A DNA stretch of 64,000 bases from Clostridia bacterium (GTDB lineage Bacteria; Bacillota; Clostridia; Christensenellales; Aristaeellaceae), in contig JAFZOG010000041.1 of the NCBI GenBank assembly GCA_017550745.1, forward strand, positions 1-64,000, given 5' to 3'. Below the pieces are notes generated by a model. That model saw only the letters and a program-made list of their open reading frames with translations. It had not been told where the DNA came from and searched no databases. Made by a program: the position numbers and the translations under genes. Shown here in pieces: positions 12,301 to 27,300 of this stretch (positions are counted from its first letter, which is position 1; each line of letters starts with the position of its first letter).

Positions 12301-15300
12301 CGCGGGCGCGGTCAGCGTCGGCGCGTCCAAAGCCACCGCCGGCCTGGATATTGCCCTGCTCATTGATGGGGATACGGTCGAAACCAACGTCGGCAACACG
12401 GGCGATGACGAGGATACGCCCAAGGCCGAAGCGGGCAAAACGGCGGATACGGCGGAAAAACACGCTGTCATCAATGTGGCGGGCGATTACGCTCAGAACG
12501 CCAAGGTGAACGCCCATACCCAGCTGTTTACCGTCGCTGCGGCCATCGGATTTGGACAAAGCAACAGCGGCGCGGGCAGCTTGAACGTGATCGTGTCGAA
12601 TCATTCCGCCATTTCCCGTGTGGGCAAGTACGCTGAAATCCACTCTTCCGCCGGAAAACTGGATGTGAAGGGCGAAACCAATTCCGATCTGCTGCTGATT
12701 TCCCTCAGCGTGGCCGGGGCGGGCGGCACCGTGGCCGCGGGCGGCACGCTGGATGTGAACGTGGATCGGGCAAAGACCAAGGCGAAAATCGGCGAACACG
12801 CGCAGCTCACCGCCGCGGAGGATGTAAGCGTCAAAGCGCTGGACAGCGAAAAGCTGGTTTCCGCCATCGCCTCCGCTTCCCTGAACACAGGCAGCGGGCA
12901 TTCCGTGGCAGGGGCGCTGGGCGTGCTTTACACCGGCTCGGATACCGCCGTTTCGGTCAAGGACGGGGCGAAGCTGAAGACCGCATCCGGGAATATCAGC
13001 CTGCTGGCCAATTCGGATTCCGTTTTGGTCAACGGCACGCTGTCCGTGGCCGCCGCCTTCAGCGGCAACGCCATCGGCGCTTCAATCAACGTCAGCATTT
13101 TTGACCGCAATGTCACGGTGGACAGCAAAAACGCCGTGCTTGAAAGCGCGTCGAATATCGTTTCCCAGGCGCTGGCCAGGGATGTGACCGTCCTGGTTAC
13201 CGCGGCGATCGGCGCCACCGGCGCTCAAAACGCCATTTCCGGCGCGATCCCGGTGGCTGTATCCGGCAGCACCATCAAAAATACGCACGAAAACCTGAAC
13301 GCAACGGCGGGCGGCAGCATCGGTATGGAGGCGGACTACCATGCCCTGCTGGTGGACGCCGCGGGCAGCATCGCCGTGACCGGCGGCACCGTGGGTGTCG
13401 GCGCTACGGTTTCTACCGCGGTTTATAAGAACAATATCATCACGACCCTTTCGGATACTTCCTCGCTGGCTGCCGGGGCGAATAAAACCGTCGAGCTGAA
13501 CGGCGGAAGAACGGTCCAGGGCATTTATATGGGAGCGGCCGGCAAAGAAAGGATGATCGTTGCCTCTGTTTCCGGCGCTGTTTCCAGCAGCGTGTCCGTA
13601 GGCGGGGCGGTCAATACCGTGGTGGCCAGGAACGTCGTCACCGCGGACGCGGGCAGCGCGTCGCTGGCAGCGGGCGGGAATTCGCCCCTGGGCGACGTGA
13701 TTGTGAACGCCGTTGACGACGCGGGCCTGTACAACTGCGCGGGATCCCTGTCCGTGTCCGGCAGCGTGGGCGTCGGCGCCACCGTCGTGACCCTGGTGTT
13801 TGCCCAGGAGGTGGCCGCGCGGGCCAAGGGAACGATCAGCGCGGGCAACGACGTGCGGGTGAACGCCGAAACGAAAAACGACCTGTGGCTGCTGGCCGTT
13901 ACCTTCTCCGCCAGCGGCAGCGCGGCTGTGGCAGGCGGCGTGAACGCCATGGTGTTCCAGAGCAAGACAGACGCGAAGCTGGGCGGCACCGTTCAGGCGG
14001 GCAACGACGTGCAGGTGAAGGCCAACGCGGAGAACATGCTGATCAACGCGGCGGCTGCCATTGCCGGTTCCGGCAGCGCTGGCGTGACCGGCGTGGCGCT
14101 GGTGACTTACTTCAAGGGCGAAACCGCCGCGAAGGTTCTGGGCAGCGCCCAAATCATCAGCGGCGGCGGCGTAAAAGTGAACGCGGATTCCAAGGAGTTC
14201 ATTACTGCCGACGCGCTGGGCTTGTCCGGCGGCGGCGCAGCGGGCGTGGGCGGCACGCTCGATGTGATCATCTCCAAGGTGGTCACCAAAGCCGTGACCG
14301 AAGCGGGCGCTTCCGTCCAGGCGAAGAAAGCGTTCGATGTCAGCGCCACAGACGCCTATGACCTGTATGCCATCGTTGCTACTCTGTCCTTTGGCGGCGG
14401 CGCGGGGGTGGGTGTTACGGCCCTCGTTTCCGTTGCCCTGGGCACCGTGGCGGCTGAGGTGGGCGCGCAGAATAACATCAAGGCCGGAAAAGTGAGCGTG
14501 AAGGCCGACAACGCGCGCAACATCGTCACGGCGGGCGGCACGGGCAGCGGCGGCGGCGCGGCCGGCGTGGGCGTCAACCTGACCGTGGTGGTGGCTGGCG
14601 CGAAGATGAACCAGGATGCGCACGACACTTTGTACGGTAATAATGTGTTTAACTACAAAGAGTCCGATGCAAAAATCATCGCGCTGGAAAAGCGGGGTGA
14701 AACTTACTACGCATATAACGATGAGACCCAGAAATACGATCAGGAATATACGGTAACGGACAGCAGCAAACTGTCTTCAGATGGAGAATTGTACAACTAC
14801 ATAGCGTCCGATGAAAAAACCATCACGCTGGAAAAGCGGGGTGAAACTTATTACGCATATAATGATGAGACCGGGAAATACGATCAGGTATATGACGTAA
14901 CGGACAGCAGCAAACTGTCTTCAGATGGAGAATTGTACAACTACATAGAGGCCGATGCAAAAATCGTCGCGCTGGAAAAACGGGGTGAAACTTATTACGA
15001 ATATAATCAAGAAACCAAGAAATACGATCAGGAATATACGGTAACGGACAGCGGCAGACTGTCTTCAAGCGCCATGAAGCCCGAGGATCAGATGGAAGGC
15101 GCATTCGGTAAAGATACCAACAGTGAAGCGAAAAATTATTGGTCGGAGAAAGACAAGAAGGAAATGACGCTTGCCCTGGAGGGCGACGAGCAGCGGCCCG
15201 GCAGTACGGACTATTCCTCCTACGGCCAGGGCAACAGGACCTATGAAGTGCCGGATGAAAACGTAGCGCTGTTCATCAAGAAAGGGAACACATACGAATC

Positions 15301-18300
15301 CGTCACCGCAGAGCAGTTCCACAATAAGGATTACGAGCCGGACTATCCGAGGTACTATCAGGATGCTGAATCCGGCGAATATGTGGCCGCAATCGCCACC
15401 GTGGACACCGCTGTGTTTGAAAACACCGCCGATGGCGGGAACGGGACAAAGCTGAAAGCGTCCCCGGTCAGCGACGGTTCAAACGCCGTTTTGGCCGACG
15501 CTGTTAGCGCCGTGATCAAGAGCGGCACCGCAGTGGAATCCGGCGGCGACATCGACGTGCTGTCCCAGGATCATCTCAACGCCACGATCATCAGCGGCAC
15601 CGTGGCTGTGGGCGGCACCGCGGGCGTCGGCGTGGGCCTTACGGTCGGCGTGCTCAATTCCAATGTGCAGGCCCTGGTGGATCAGAATGTGGCGCTGGAA
15701 GCCAAGGGCAATATTACCGTAAGCGCGGCTTCCGGGTCCGAAGCGGGCAAAGCGGAGGACCGGCTGGGCAAGCTGTCCTTTATGAATGACAGCAACCCCA
15801 TGTCAAAAGATAATGTTACCAACAGCAACAAACAGGCCGCAGACCAAACCGGGGATGACGGTTCGGCCTCCACTGTCCGCATGATTTCCCTGACGGGCTC
15901 CGGCGGCACGGTGGGCGTAGGCGTCAGCGGCTCCGCCCTGGCGGTGTTCTCCAATGTATCCTCGGAAATGAACGGCACGGTCTCTGAGGCTGAAAACGTC
16001 GATGTAAACAGCGCCATGGACTTTGGCCGGGTACTCACTGCGAATCTGATGATTTCCGGCGGTGCCGTGGCGGTCAACGTATCCCTCGGCATGGCGTATT
16101 TCAACGGCGAAGCGAAGGCGGCTGTCGGCGACAGCGCCAGGATCGCCGGGGTGGCTGAATCTGTCCGTGTGAATACCTCCGGCAGTACCGACGCCACCGT
16201 GGCTTCGGCGTCCATCGCCGGCGGCGGTGTGGCAGTGAACGCGGGCCTTGCGCTGGCGATCAACCGCACTGCCGCGCGGGCGTTCATCAGCAAGGACGCC
16301 CTGCTGGATGTGCCCGACGCGCATGTTGCCGTTTCCCACGACTTTAGCAGCGACGCCAAGGCCCTCATCGTTTCCGTGGCTGCGGGCGGCACGGCTGTGG
16401 GCGGCACAGTGACCGTTGTGATCAACAAGCTGGACGCGGCTTCGTATGTCGGCGTCGATCCCGCCAACGCGGACGGCAAAAAAGGCAGTGGCGGCGTGAC
16501 GGCCAAATCCCTGGCTGTAAACGGCGAAGCGTCCGCCGACGTTCAGGTGACCAGCATTGGCTTTGGCGCGGGCGGCATTACCGTCAACGCCGCCGTGGGG
16601 CTGGGCTTGAACTTCGTCAGGAATATTGCCGCAGTGAACAAAATGCCCGTCGTCCTGACGGGAAAAATGGAAACCGCCGCCGTCCTGAAAGGGGAAACCA
16701 ACGTCATCGGCACAGCCATTGGCACGGGTTTTGTCGCGGCAGGCGCAACCATTGACGTGGCCTATATCGGCAGCGAGAACCGCGCCCTGGTGGACACCAG
16801 CGGCGTGGCCATCCATGCCGCCAGCATGGAAATCAGCGCGGGCAAGGACGGGGCTCTGTTCAATCCCAAAGCGACGGCCCTTGGCGTCACCGGGGCGATC
16901 GGGGCCGGAATCGCGGCCAATATCAATCTTGGCCTGGCCCTGAATAACGCCGCCAACAGCGCGAAGCTGACAGGCAGCGGCTCCGTAGCGCTTCTGGGCA
17001 GCGAAGAAGAGAACGGCCTGTCCGTGAAGGCGCTGGGCGTGGCGCAGTCCTACGCCGCGCTGTACAGCGCAGCGGCGGGCAGCGCAGCCGTCAATGTGTC
17101 CCTGGCCTTCTCCTGGCTGAAAGCCACCCAGGAAGCGATTGCGGATCTGGACGGAAGCCTGACTGTGCAAAAGGCAGCGCAGGACGGCGGCACGCCGTCC
17201 GCGGCGCCGGTGATGGTTTCTTCCGTCCAAAGCGAAGTCGATACGGTGAACAAGTACACCTTCAAAGACAGCAGCGGACAGAATGAGCAGACCATCAGCA
17301 TGGGCGACGATCTGGCCAAAGCGTATCTGTTTACCGCCGGCCTTGGCGCTGTGAATGTGAACGGCAGCGTGGCGGCGGTGATTTCGGACAGCAATAATAT
17401 CGCCAGGCTGTCCGCGAAAAAACTGGACGCGGACACGGTAACCCTCGCCGGCGGCGGTAAATCCGACGCAACCATCACGGTCGACAACGTCAGCCTCGCC
17501 ATCGTGAGCGTGGATCTGCTGATGGGCTTTGCCGTTTCCAAAGGCACATTCGATACCAGCGCGGAGGTAAAAGAGGGCGGCGAATGGAATGTCGCCAGCC
17601 TGTCGCTGGATAATACCTATGTTTCCAAAGCGAACAGCACCGTCAATACCGCTACCGGCGGTATCACGGCGAAGGTGGTTTCCGTCGGCATCAACGCGGC
17701 GGTGGCGATCAACAGCACCGACGTATCCACCGCTGTCAAGGGCTCGGGCACGATCAACACCAACGGCATGGTGAATGTAAAGACCGTGGCGCAGCATCAT
17801 GAGGAAACGCCCAACCCCAGCGCTGTCGCGATCATCAAAACGCCCGCTGTGAACCTGCGGGCGCTGGATGCCACGGCCAATGTGACCGTTGCCGAAAACA
17901 AGGTCAGCCAGAAGAGCTATGTGGAGGGCGTGTCGATCAACCGCGCGCTGGATACGTTCGCGCCGGCGCTGAGCGTCCAGTCCCAGATGGAAAACACCGG
18001 CGCCGTATCCGAAACCGGCCTGACCTCCAGCGGCGGCGTGGATATCAAACTGATCGGCGGTGAGCTGAACCTTGCGGTGGCAGGCTCCGAGAGCGTCAAC
18101 CAGGCCTACATCAACGGCGGCAGCTTTGATATGGGCGATGTGACCGTGAACGCCAAGACGGTTTCCAATGTCCGCGCGGAGGGGCACACCACCTTTGAAC
18201 TGGGAGCCGTCAGCGTCGGCGTCATGACGACTTACGCCCGCTCAAAGGATGCCGTGACCGCGGAAATCCGCAACACGAAGTCCATGAAGGCCGACGGCAA

Positions 18301-21300
18301 GGTGGAAGTGATGGCCCTGGGCGACGGAAACGCCAAGTCAAAGTCTGAAAACGCGGGCAAACTGACGCTTGTTGATGTCGCGGAATCCTACGCGTACGCG
18401 GGGATCGGAAACGGCGGCAGCCGCCAGACGGTGAAGGCCGGTATTTCCTCCTCCAGCATCGAAGCTGCAGGCAACGTGTCCGTATGGGCGGATAACAAAG
18501 GCGCGGCGACGGCATCCGTGGAGAAGGGAATCGAACTGGGCTTCGTCAACGGAAACGCCGCGCGGCTGCCTACCGCCAGCTACATGGAAACAGACGCATA
18601 TGTGAAGGAGTCCTCCGTGATTTCGGACGGCTCGATTTCGGTGCGCTCGCAGGACCATCAGAACGCGGTCAGCGAAGCCAACGGCTTATCGGGCGGCATC
18701 ATTTTCAACGGCAGCGTCACCATGGGTGAAAACATCGTGGATACCAGGAACAATATTGATATCGACGGCGTGCTGAAGGCCGGGAAAGCCCTGGAGATCC
18801 GCGGCAATTCCTACGCGACGATGTCCGCCAGGACCGTCGCCAACGGCGGAGGCTTCGTTTCCGAAGAATCGCTGAACGCGAAGAATACGCTCAGCCGCAG
18901 GGGCGGCATCACGGTGGCCGACCATTCCGAACTGTCCGCGTTTGACGGCAGCCTGGACATTATCAGCGAATTTGGCCGGGCATACGACGGAACCTACGAC
19001 AGCATCAGCACGTATGCCAAGACCGTTTCCGGCGGCGCCCTCGCCTTGGCGCAGGTGAGCGACACCACCCGCGTCACCAGCACCGTTTCGGTAAACGTGG
19101 GCGGCGATGTGAACATCGAGGACCGCTTCGGTTCGGTCACCATCCGCGCCGACGCTTCCCAGGTTGGCCTGAAAGCCTACGGGCATGCCGATAATTCCGG
19201 CCTGGGCACTGCGCCCCATGTGACGACGGAAGTCAGGGTCGAATTGAACCCCACCGTGACCATCGGCGCGGCAGGCGCGGGCATGCAGACCAGGATCGAA
19301 GGCCGCAAGGTGCACATCAGCTCTGACGTTGAGGACATGGAAGAAACCATCGACTCCTATGCCAAGGGCAGCGGCGTGGGCGCGGATATCACGGCCACCA
19401 ACTATGTGGGCAACCAGCTGAATGCGCATACAGCGATCGTCAACCTGAACGTGATCGGCCATGAAGAAGCGTACATCTACGCGTCCACTTTGCCCAACTA
19501 TAAGACCGCCAACGTCGATTCGGAAGCGCGCGTACAGCTGAACGCCATGGGCAAGGCCACCGCCACGGGCAATCTGTACACGTACAACCGGAACACTGAG
19601 CAGAATGAAAGCAGCAAAGCCAACGCGGAAACCAGCATCAGCGGCGGGTTCCTGTATACGGGCGCGAAGCTGATCGTCGAAACCAAGAAATTCGATCAGG
19701 CGCGTGTCAACAACAAGCAGAACGCCGACGGTTTTGTCTCAAAGTATACGTATGCCGACAACGGGTTCGAAAGCAAAGCCAAGGCCGAGATCAAGGATAA
19801 CGTTTACCTGTATCTGGGCAAGGCGGCAGCCGGCATCTATGTGGATGTCCGCAAGGACGGCTCCTTCCGCCAGGTGGGCCTGAAAGGCGGAGACAGCAGC
19901 ATCAAAAAAACGGACGCGGGGCTCCAGTTCTCCAATATCGACAATTATCTGCCCGGCACCGCGAACCTGAGCGCCAACCTGGACGGCAGCGTCATCACGG
20001 TGTTCGACCAGTCCGTGATTCCCCACGTCACCGTCACAAATGAGTCCGATTATGATTTGACGTTCAAAAACGTGTTCCTGGAGAACGAGGGCTTTGTCAA
20101 TCCGCGCGTGTACCATTACGGCGAGCGGATGACCGTCAGCGAGGTGCTGAAAAAGAATGAAAACGGCACTGCCCTGTATACGCTGAAGCATTCGTATTTT
20201 GATGAAGAACCGGTGATTGCATCCGACGGGAAAGCGCTGAAGCTGAACGGCGTGGTTCACGGCGAACAGCTGAATGTCACTTCCAGCGGCACGGGCGCGG
20301 TGAGGCTGAACGGCCTGGTGCTGCTCTATCACGGCTCGGCCAATTTCTCCTGGACCGGAAAAGCGGGCGGCGACCTGGTCAGCATCAACGAGGTGGATCC
20401 CATCACCGTGGACAAGCAGGACATGCCCAAAGGGGAAATCGCCATCCGCCCGCTGTGGGTCAATGAGCTGCACGTGGACAACGCGGCCCGGGTTTACGGG
20501 TTCAACCGCCAGGAAGTAACCAAGGAAGAGGATTTCTACCTTTGGATCGTCACGCCTGACCAGGATACGGCCAGCCCCGTCGTGCGCGCCAATGTGAACG
20601 ACGATGTGTTTGTGTCCGCCACAGGCGACGTTCGCCTGAGCGTGGCGCCTATCATTGTGTATACCCAGATCGACAGCAAAAAGATCACGGAACTGGACAG
20701 GGAAGCGATCATCGACGTCAATAACAGCCTGAGCGTGCCGCCGACGATCGACCTGAATACCATTGAAACCGCGGACGGAAGCGTGTATCTGGTGCTGGAG
20801 GAAGGCCGCAACCTGTACTCCGTGGACGGCAGGATGATCACCATCCCGGTGCCCGGCACGCTGGAATACGACGGTGCGGCCGAGGTGCCGCTCAAGAACG
20901 CCTATACCATCACCGGCTGGGATATGCTGGCGTATTATGAAATCGCTTACGATCCCGCCTCCGGCGTGTCCACCTATCAGCTGCCCAACAATACGGTATT
21001 CTATATGGACGAAGAGGGCAACGTGCTCCGCATCGAAGAGGAAAACACGGAAATGCCCATCGGCGAAATCGTGTTCAAGCGGGATGAACAGGGCAAAGTG
21101 ATCAGCATCCAGCTGAAAGAAGGCGTGGCCATCGACCTGCAAACCGGCAAACTGTCCGTGGAGCAGGATACCTCCTTTGAGGTGCTGATGGAGGCGGTGA
21201 AGGGCACCTGGCTGAATAGCTCCGGCCTGTTCGACGGAACCGGCGGAATCACCGTGCGCTTCACCGGCAGCGACGGCAAGGACAGGGACTATACCCTGGT

Positions 21301-24300
21301 CAAGACCGGCACAACGGGCAATGATGAAGATAGAACGTTCTGGTACAAGCTGAAGCTGATCACCCCCGCCGCCGGCGTTGTGGATGAAAACAGCTATATC
21401 GTCACATGGAGATTGGCAAAGGCCGCGGACGTGGTCCTTCATGACGAAGTGCACTTCTACTATGTGATGGAAAGCAGCGACTATATGTCCGGAACCAAGA
21501 GCGATTCCCTGCATAATCTGGATAAGGACGGGGATACGGAGGACGGCAAATACAGGACGGGCTTTACCAAGGATATGGCCGTGGCAAACTATTTGTTCGG
21601 ATGGATCTCCGAGCGTGACTCCTATCTGAGTTACAGTAAACTGGTGATACCGGTCACTGAACAGGATAAAACTTCGTTTACCGCGTCAGGCTTCCTCGGC
21701 ACCGACACGATGGTCAAAATCGAAAAAGTGGACGGCGGGTATAAGTATTCTCAATATGTTGACAATCAATGGGTAGAAATTGATGTCGTATCGACGCCCC
21801 TGGGCACAACGGTCAACAGTGAGAAGGAGGGCGCGATCTACACCGCGCTGAAGGGCGTTTACTGGAACACTTCGCTCAAGAGCACGCCGTCGGGATCCGC
21901 TTATAATCATACCCGCAATGAAACGATTTACAGCAACGGCAGCCAGGCGGGCAGGTTCGTGTTTACCGAGCCTTCCAAGTATAAGCCGTTCCACTATAAT
22001 TGGTCCGATGCTTCGTATGATCTGTACACTTACTATTTCTCGTTCAGTACGATCAAGACGGAAGAGGTTTCAGCCATCCTTGGCTATGAATCCTACGGCA
22101 TCAAGAACTATTATACCCCCTACGTGATCAACGACGAGGGGAAAGAGGTGGAGGTTGCTGAAACTGTCTTAGGGCATAAGCTGTATATTGAATCCGCCAA
22201 AACGGAAGACGCGCTGTCCGGGGAAACGCTGGATAAGCTGTATTACCTGAATGAAGACGGTAAAAGGATAGAGGCTGATTATGCCCGACATTACGACACG
22301 GTGGGAACCGGCGTATTCAGGCTGCAGACCAACGGCCAGGATATCGAATTGAAGGACGCCGATGGGAAATCCTACACGGGCGGTTACGACAAGGAGCATA
22401 AGAAGGATGACAGCAGCCTGCCCCAGGGTGTCACAATGTATTACGCTTTGCTGCTGGAGAAGGGCGAGGATGAGAGCTACAAGCCGGTGGCTGCCGAAAC
22501 GGATGACGCCTACTGCGTCCGGATTACCGGAGACAACGAGATTGATCTTGTCCAGTTCTTCAACGAGCAGCAGATCGATTTGAACGCCGACACGAAAAAA
22601 GTAAATGTCCTGAAGATCAGGAACGGCGGCCAGACGGTGCCTGTGGGCGGCGATACGTACTGGACGGGCCAGGCGGATGAGAATATTAAGGTATCCGACG
22701 GCAGCACAAGAACCGGTACGCTGTACACCTGCTATGGCAGTGCCGCGAAGTATTTTGTGGACAAGGCGGACGGCCGGGTTTACAAAAACAATGATACCGC
22801 GGCGCAAAGCCCATGGGAGGCGGTAGAAGGTTCCCTGATCGCCGATCCGGTATTTGTGCTGCGGGTGAAAGCCTCGGAAGAAGCGGACGCGGAGATCGTC
22901 GGCAAAGACGGGGCGGGCAACGTATCTTCCCTCTGGACGGCGGGTGCGGCGGATTCGTTCACCGTGAATTCCTGGAAAGAGGAGGATGACGAATACAGAA
23001 CGGTCGTAACAGGCGCAGCATACAATCAAGCCGCTGACAGCGGCGAGGTGCGTTACTTAAAGGGCGCGGCCGCCGAAGTCCAAAAGAAAAACAAAGCATC
23101 GGGCGAATGGGAAATTGACGAGGAAGAAACGGGCAAGCTGCAGGTGCAGGATTACGTTTGCCAGGACGATACATGGTCGCCCGTGGGCACGCTGATCGTC
23201 GATGAGGTGCTTCGCACGGCGTTCAAAACGAAGAAGTTTGACGGCGCCACCCCGACAGGCGAATATATCATCTCTGATTTTAACGGCTGGGTGCTCAGCA
23301 CAGACTGGGACGCCCTGAGCAAACAGGCCTCGGAGACGGAGATCAAAACAGAGGGCACCACGTACTATGTGCTGGAGGACGGCAAGCTGCAAAAGCAGAC
23401 GCCCGACGGCAAGTCCGTGCCCGCCCTGATCCGCGCGAAAATCATACAGAACAAGACGGAAACGCTGCTCAACGCTTTCTTCATTCCGCATTATTATGAG
23501 CCGGTGGAGGATAAGAACAATCTGTCGACCATAGAGCTGACGGAGGATGTGGCGGCTGACTACTGCGACGTGAAGCTCCCGCAGTCCTCCGAAGATCCCA
23601 ATCCTGTCGCGGCGCGCGTCCGGCCCATCAAAGACAATGTGAAGAGCGAAGTGGTGATCGGCTCGGATGATAATCTGGTGCTGCGCTTCGGCAACTCCCG
23701 GATGACCGAGCAGGATGATTTCACGGCGCCGGTGATGGTCTTCAACGGCCCCGTCTTCGACGTGGATCTGAATACCACCGTTTTGCCCGACACCCACTAC
23801 GTTGCCTGGCATGACGGCGAACAGTCAGTGGAGGATCTGACGTCGGCAGATGACAAACCCAGCTATCACATTACCGAAACCATGTACCTGACCAAGGATA
23901 CCGGCCTGGTGGTCAATGTGAAGCAGGTGCTGGATCAAGACGGCAGGAAGAGCACGGAGTTTGCCGCCAAGTATAACGGCACGGTCTACGAATCCTTCAA
24001 CAGCATCGCTACCAATCTGGAAAAGGGCAACGCGGAATTCACCATGAAAGAGCACCAGATGGTCATGCGTGAAATGCGCACCGACGTGATTGCTACGGAC
24101 CGCAACGGCTCCTACTGGTACAGAGATGAAGATCCGGAGACAGGCGCGCCGATATGGACCAACGTTTTAGACAAGGGCGGCACCGTCGTGCATCATCCGG
24201 ACATGGAGGAACAGTTCAAGGATGATCTCAATGTCAGGCGGGACGGCGTCGTTACGGTAAAGATTAAGGACGAGCTGTACCTTGACGTCCATTTCTCCAA

Positions 24301-27300
24301 GAACAGGGAGGACGCGAGCGACAGATATATCCTCTATTACGAATTGCCTCTGAAAACCTCGCTGGGCACCTCCTATGTGCTGGCAGGCTCCGACGGCACG
24401 GTGACGCCGGTCAAGAAAGCGGAAAGCCAGAGCGGAGGCGAAGAAGAAGACGACAACGATGATCAGGACGCTTTCACCCAAAAGCTGCTGATGTCTGCCC
24501 TGGGCGTCGAATACTACGCGCATACCATCAAGGCTGAGCTGGGCAATACGGAAAACCAGCGCAACGACATCACCGTAAAGCTCAAAGGCAGCAAGAGCAG
24601 CCTGCTGGACGGCGATCCGCAGGATACGGATGACGCGGATATCGACGCGGGAGAGACCGGCGACGTGACAATCCTCTCGGACAGCAGGGGCTCCATCGGC
24701 ACCCCGGAAAATCCGCTGGAGATCGTGGGGAAGAGCCTGAAACTGCTCGATTTGGACGGAGAGCCCGTCGTCCGCACCGATGCTTACCTCTATATCGTAA
24801 ACGGCGATATCCTCATGAGCGGCGATATCGTAGTGAATAACGCGTTTTTGGATCTGAAGACCAAGGACGGCAGCGTCATCTTCGGCAGCAAAAAGGAAGA
24901 CGGCACGTATGATTTGACGTATAACCTGAGTGTCGTCAACGGCGGCAAAGCCAGTATCGCCACGAACCGTACAGCCGACGGCGGCGTCAATCCCAACGCC
25001 GTGCGCTCGGGCAATATCGGCATCAATGCCCTGACGGTCAACGGCGAAGACGAAGAAGCGGCCCGGGAAAGCACAGCCGTTCTCAACGCCGCGGGAAGCG
25101 TTGTCATGAACCGGATGCTGGCCGGCTCGGACGATACGGCCAAGGGCCGCGCGGATATCCGCACAAAGCTGGAGACCATCGTTCAGGAACAGGTGATCCT
25201 GCGCAACAATGCCACGGTCATCCTTGCGGCGCGCGACGACGCGGACGCCGAAGGCCAGGGCGTGAATTTCAAAGATATCGTGGAAGTGAAGGATTCCGCC
25301 CTCAGCGTGGATTATCGGAAGGAGTACGGCAATCTGACCGCCGAGAAGACGGTGACGCTGGAAAACAGCACCCTGGACATCAAGACGGCGGAGAACACGG
25401 AATTCAGCGAAAAGCTGATTGCAAAGGGTTCTGACCTGACGGTTGACGCGGGGCAGGATGTCATCGCGGGCAGCATACTGCTTTCCGATGGGACGGAAGC
25501 CCTCCTTGCGGCTGGCGGCAATTTCAGTCAGACGGCAAGCGGCGAGGACGGGATCGGCCTGCTGGCGGATGGTTCTATCCTCACGCTGAACGCGGGCGGA
25601 AACATGGATCTCACCCACGCAGTCCTTGAAAACGCCATCGGCAGCATGAACGCAGCGGGTGAATATACCGCCAAAACGGTGACTGTCTCCGCCTCCGCGC
25701 TGGATATCCGCGGCGACGCGGGCGTAAAGATCGTCAATGACGAAAACGACGGCCTGCCTGAACCTGAAGAGGGCTTCTATCCGGTCATCGACGTGCTGAA
25801 CAGCCGGAACAGCCAGACCGTTCAGGTTCATGGCACCGTCAGGCAGCGGGGACTGAATATCTACAGCGCCAACGGCGGCATGGATTCCTCGGATGAAAAC
25901 TACAACGTATATTATTGCGCGGACACGGGGGACACCGTCTATGAGAAGGACGGCGTCTGGTATCGCTTTATCTTCGGAACCGGCGAGCATTACGGCGAAG
26001 ACCGGTTCGAGGCGGTCGGTCAGCCCGAAGCCATCAGCCAGTATGAGAACAAGGGCAGCTACGGCCTGTTTGTGTACAGCCTGGCATCCGACCCCGAATA
26101 CTATGGCGAAGGCCAGCGCGTATACCTGGAAATGGAGAATAAGTACTTCTACCTCGAAGCGGGCGAACTGAAGGAATACGGGACGCTGGCGGAAGGAAAA
26201 TCGGAGGACTACCACGATTTCTCCGGGAGCGGAGAGGCCGGCAACACGAAACTGTACAATCTGCGAAATGTGGGCATGACCAACAAATATGATGGCTGGA
26301 ACGTGAAGAATTCCGATTTCCTGGTGGACGTGCTGGGAGACATCGACGTTCGTGATACCGTGAAGATGACGGAATCCTCCTCCAGCTTCATTTCTCGCGG
26401 CGGCTCCCTGACCGTAGCCGACTACTATATGGATACGGACGGGGACGGCATCGGGGATGTTGAGGAACAGAGCCTCTGGGAGCAGATCAACAGCCTGGCG
26501 GAGAATGAGATCGACCGAACGATCCGCATCGACCACGTGGTGGTGAATCTGTCCGGCATGGATATTTCCGTGGAGGAAGAATTCATCGCTTCCAAGACCT
26601 GGTACCTGGAAGGCAGCCGCCTGTCGGCCCAGGCGGAAACCGGCGTGCAGGTCATTAACACGGGCGACACAAAATCCACCCCGGCGGTGCAGGTGTTCTG
26701 GTCCAATGAAGATCTGGCCGTTCTCAAACCGAACTCCCAGACAGAGTTCATTGAGGATCTGGGGCTGTATATCACGGCGCGCAACGGCGGCGTGGTGATC
26801 ATGACCCGGGAACACAGTAACAACGACGTCAACACCACTGATTTCTACGCCACCGCCAGCACCGTGGACATTCATGCCCGCGATCAGGTGATCATTCCCG
26901 AGGCGAAGATCAATGTGGAAAACGCCAGCAATACGCTGGGCGAAAGCCACTACTCCTATCCCAGGGGCGAGATGGGCTACGCCACCGACGGCGATACCGT
27001 GCCGCGCTATGACAGCGATACGGTGACCAGCGGGAAGATATTCAAGAGATCCGGCAATTACCAGGCCATGACCGAAGAAAACTTCACCCAGGCTGAACGC
27101 GCTTACGGATCTTCGATCAATATCAAATCCTCCGGCATGGTGGATACCAGCCGCGGGACGCCTCAGAACCCGACGCCCAACAGCCATGTGAGCATCGGCA
27201 ACTGGACGGTGGAAGGCGCCAGGCTGAACGACGCGGCCCGGACGCTGAATGCGGGGCAGGGCCAGACCCATGTGAATATCACATCCCTGGGCGATATCAG

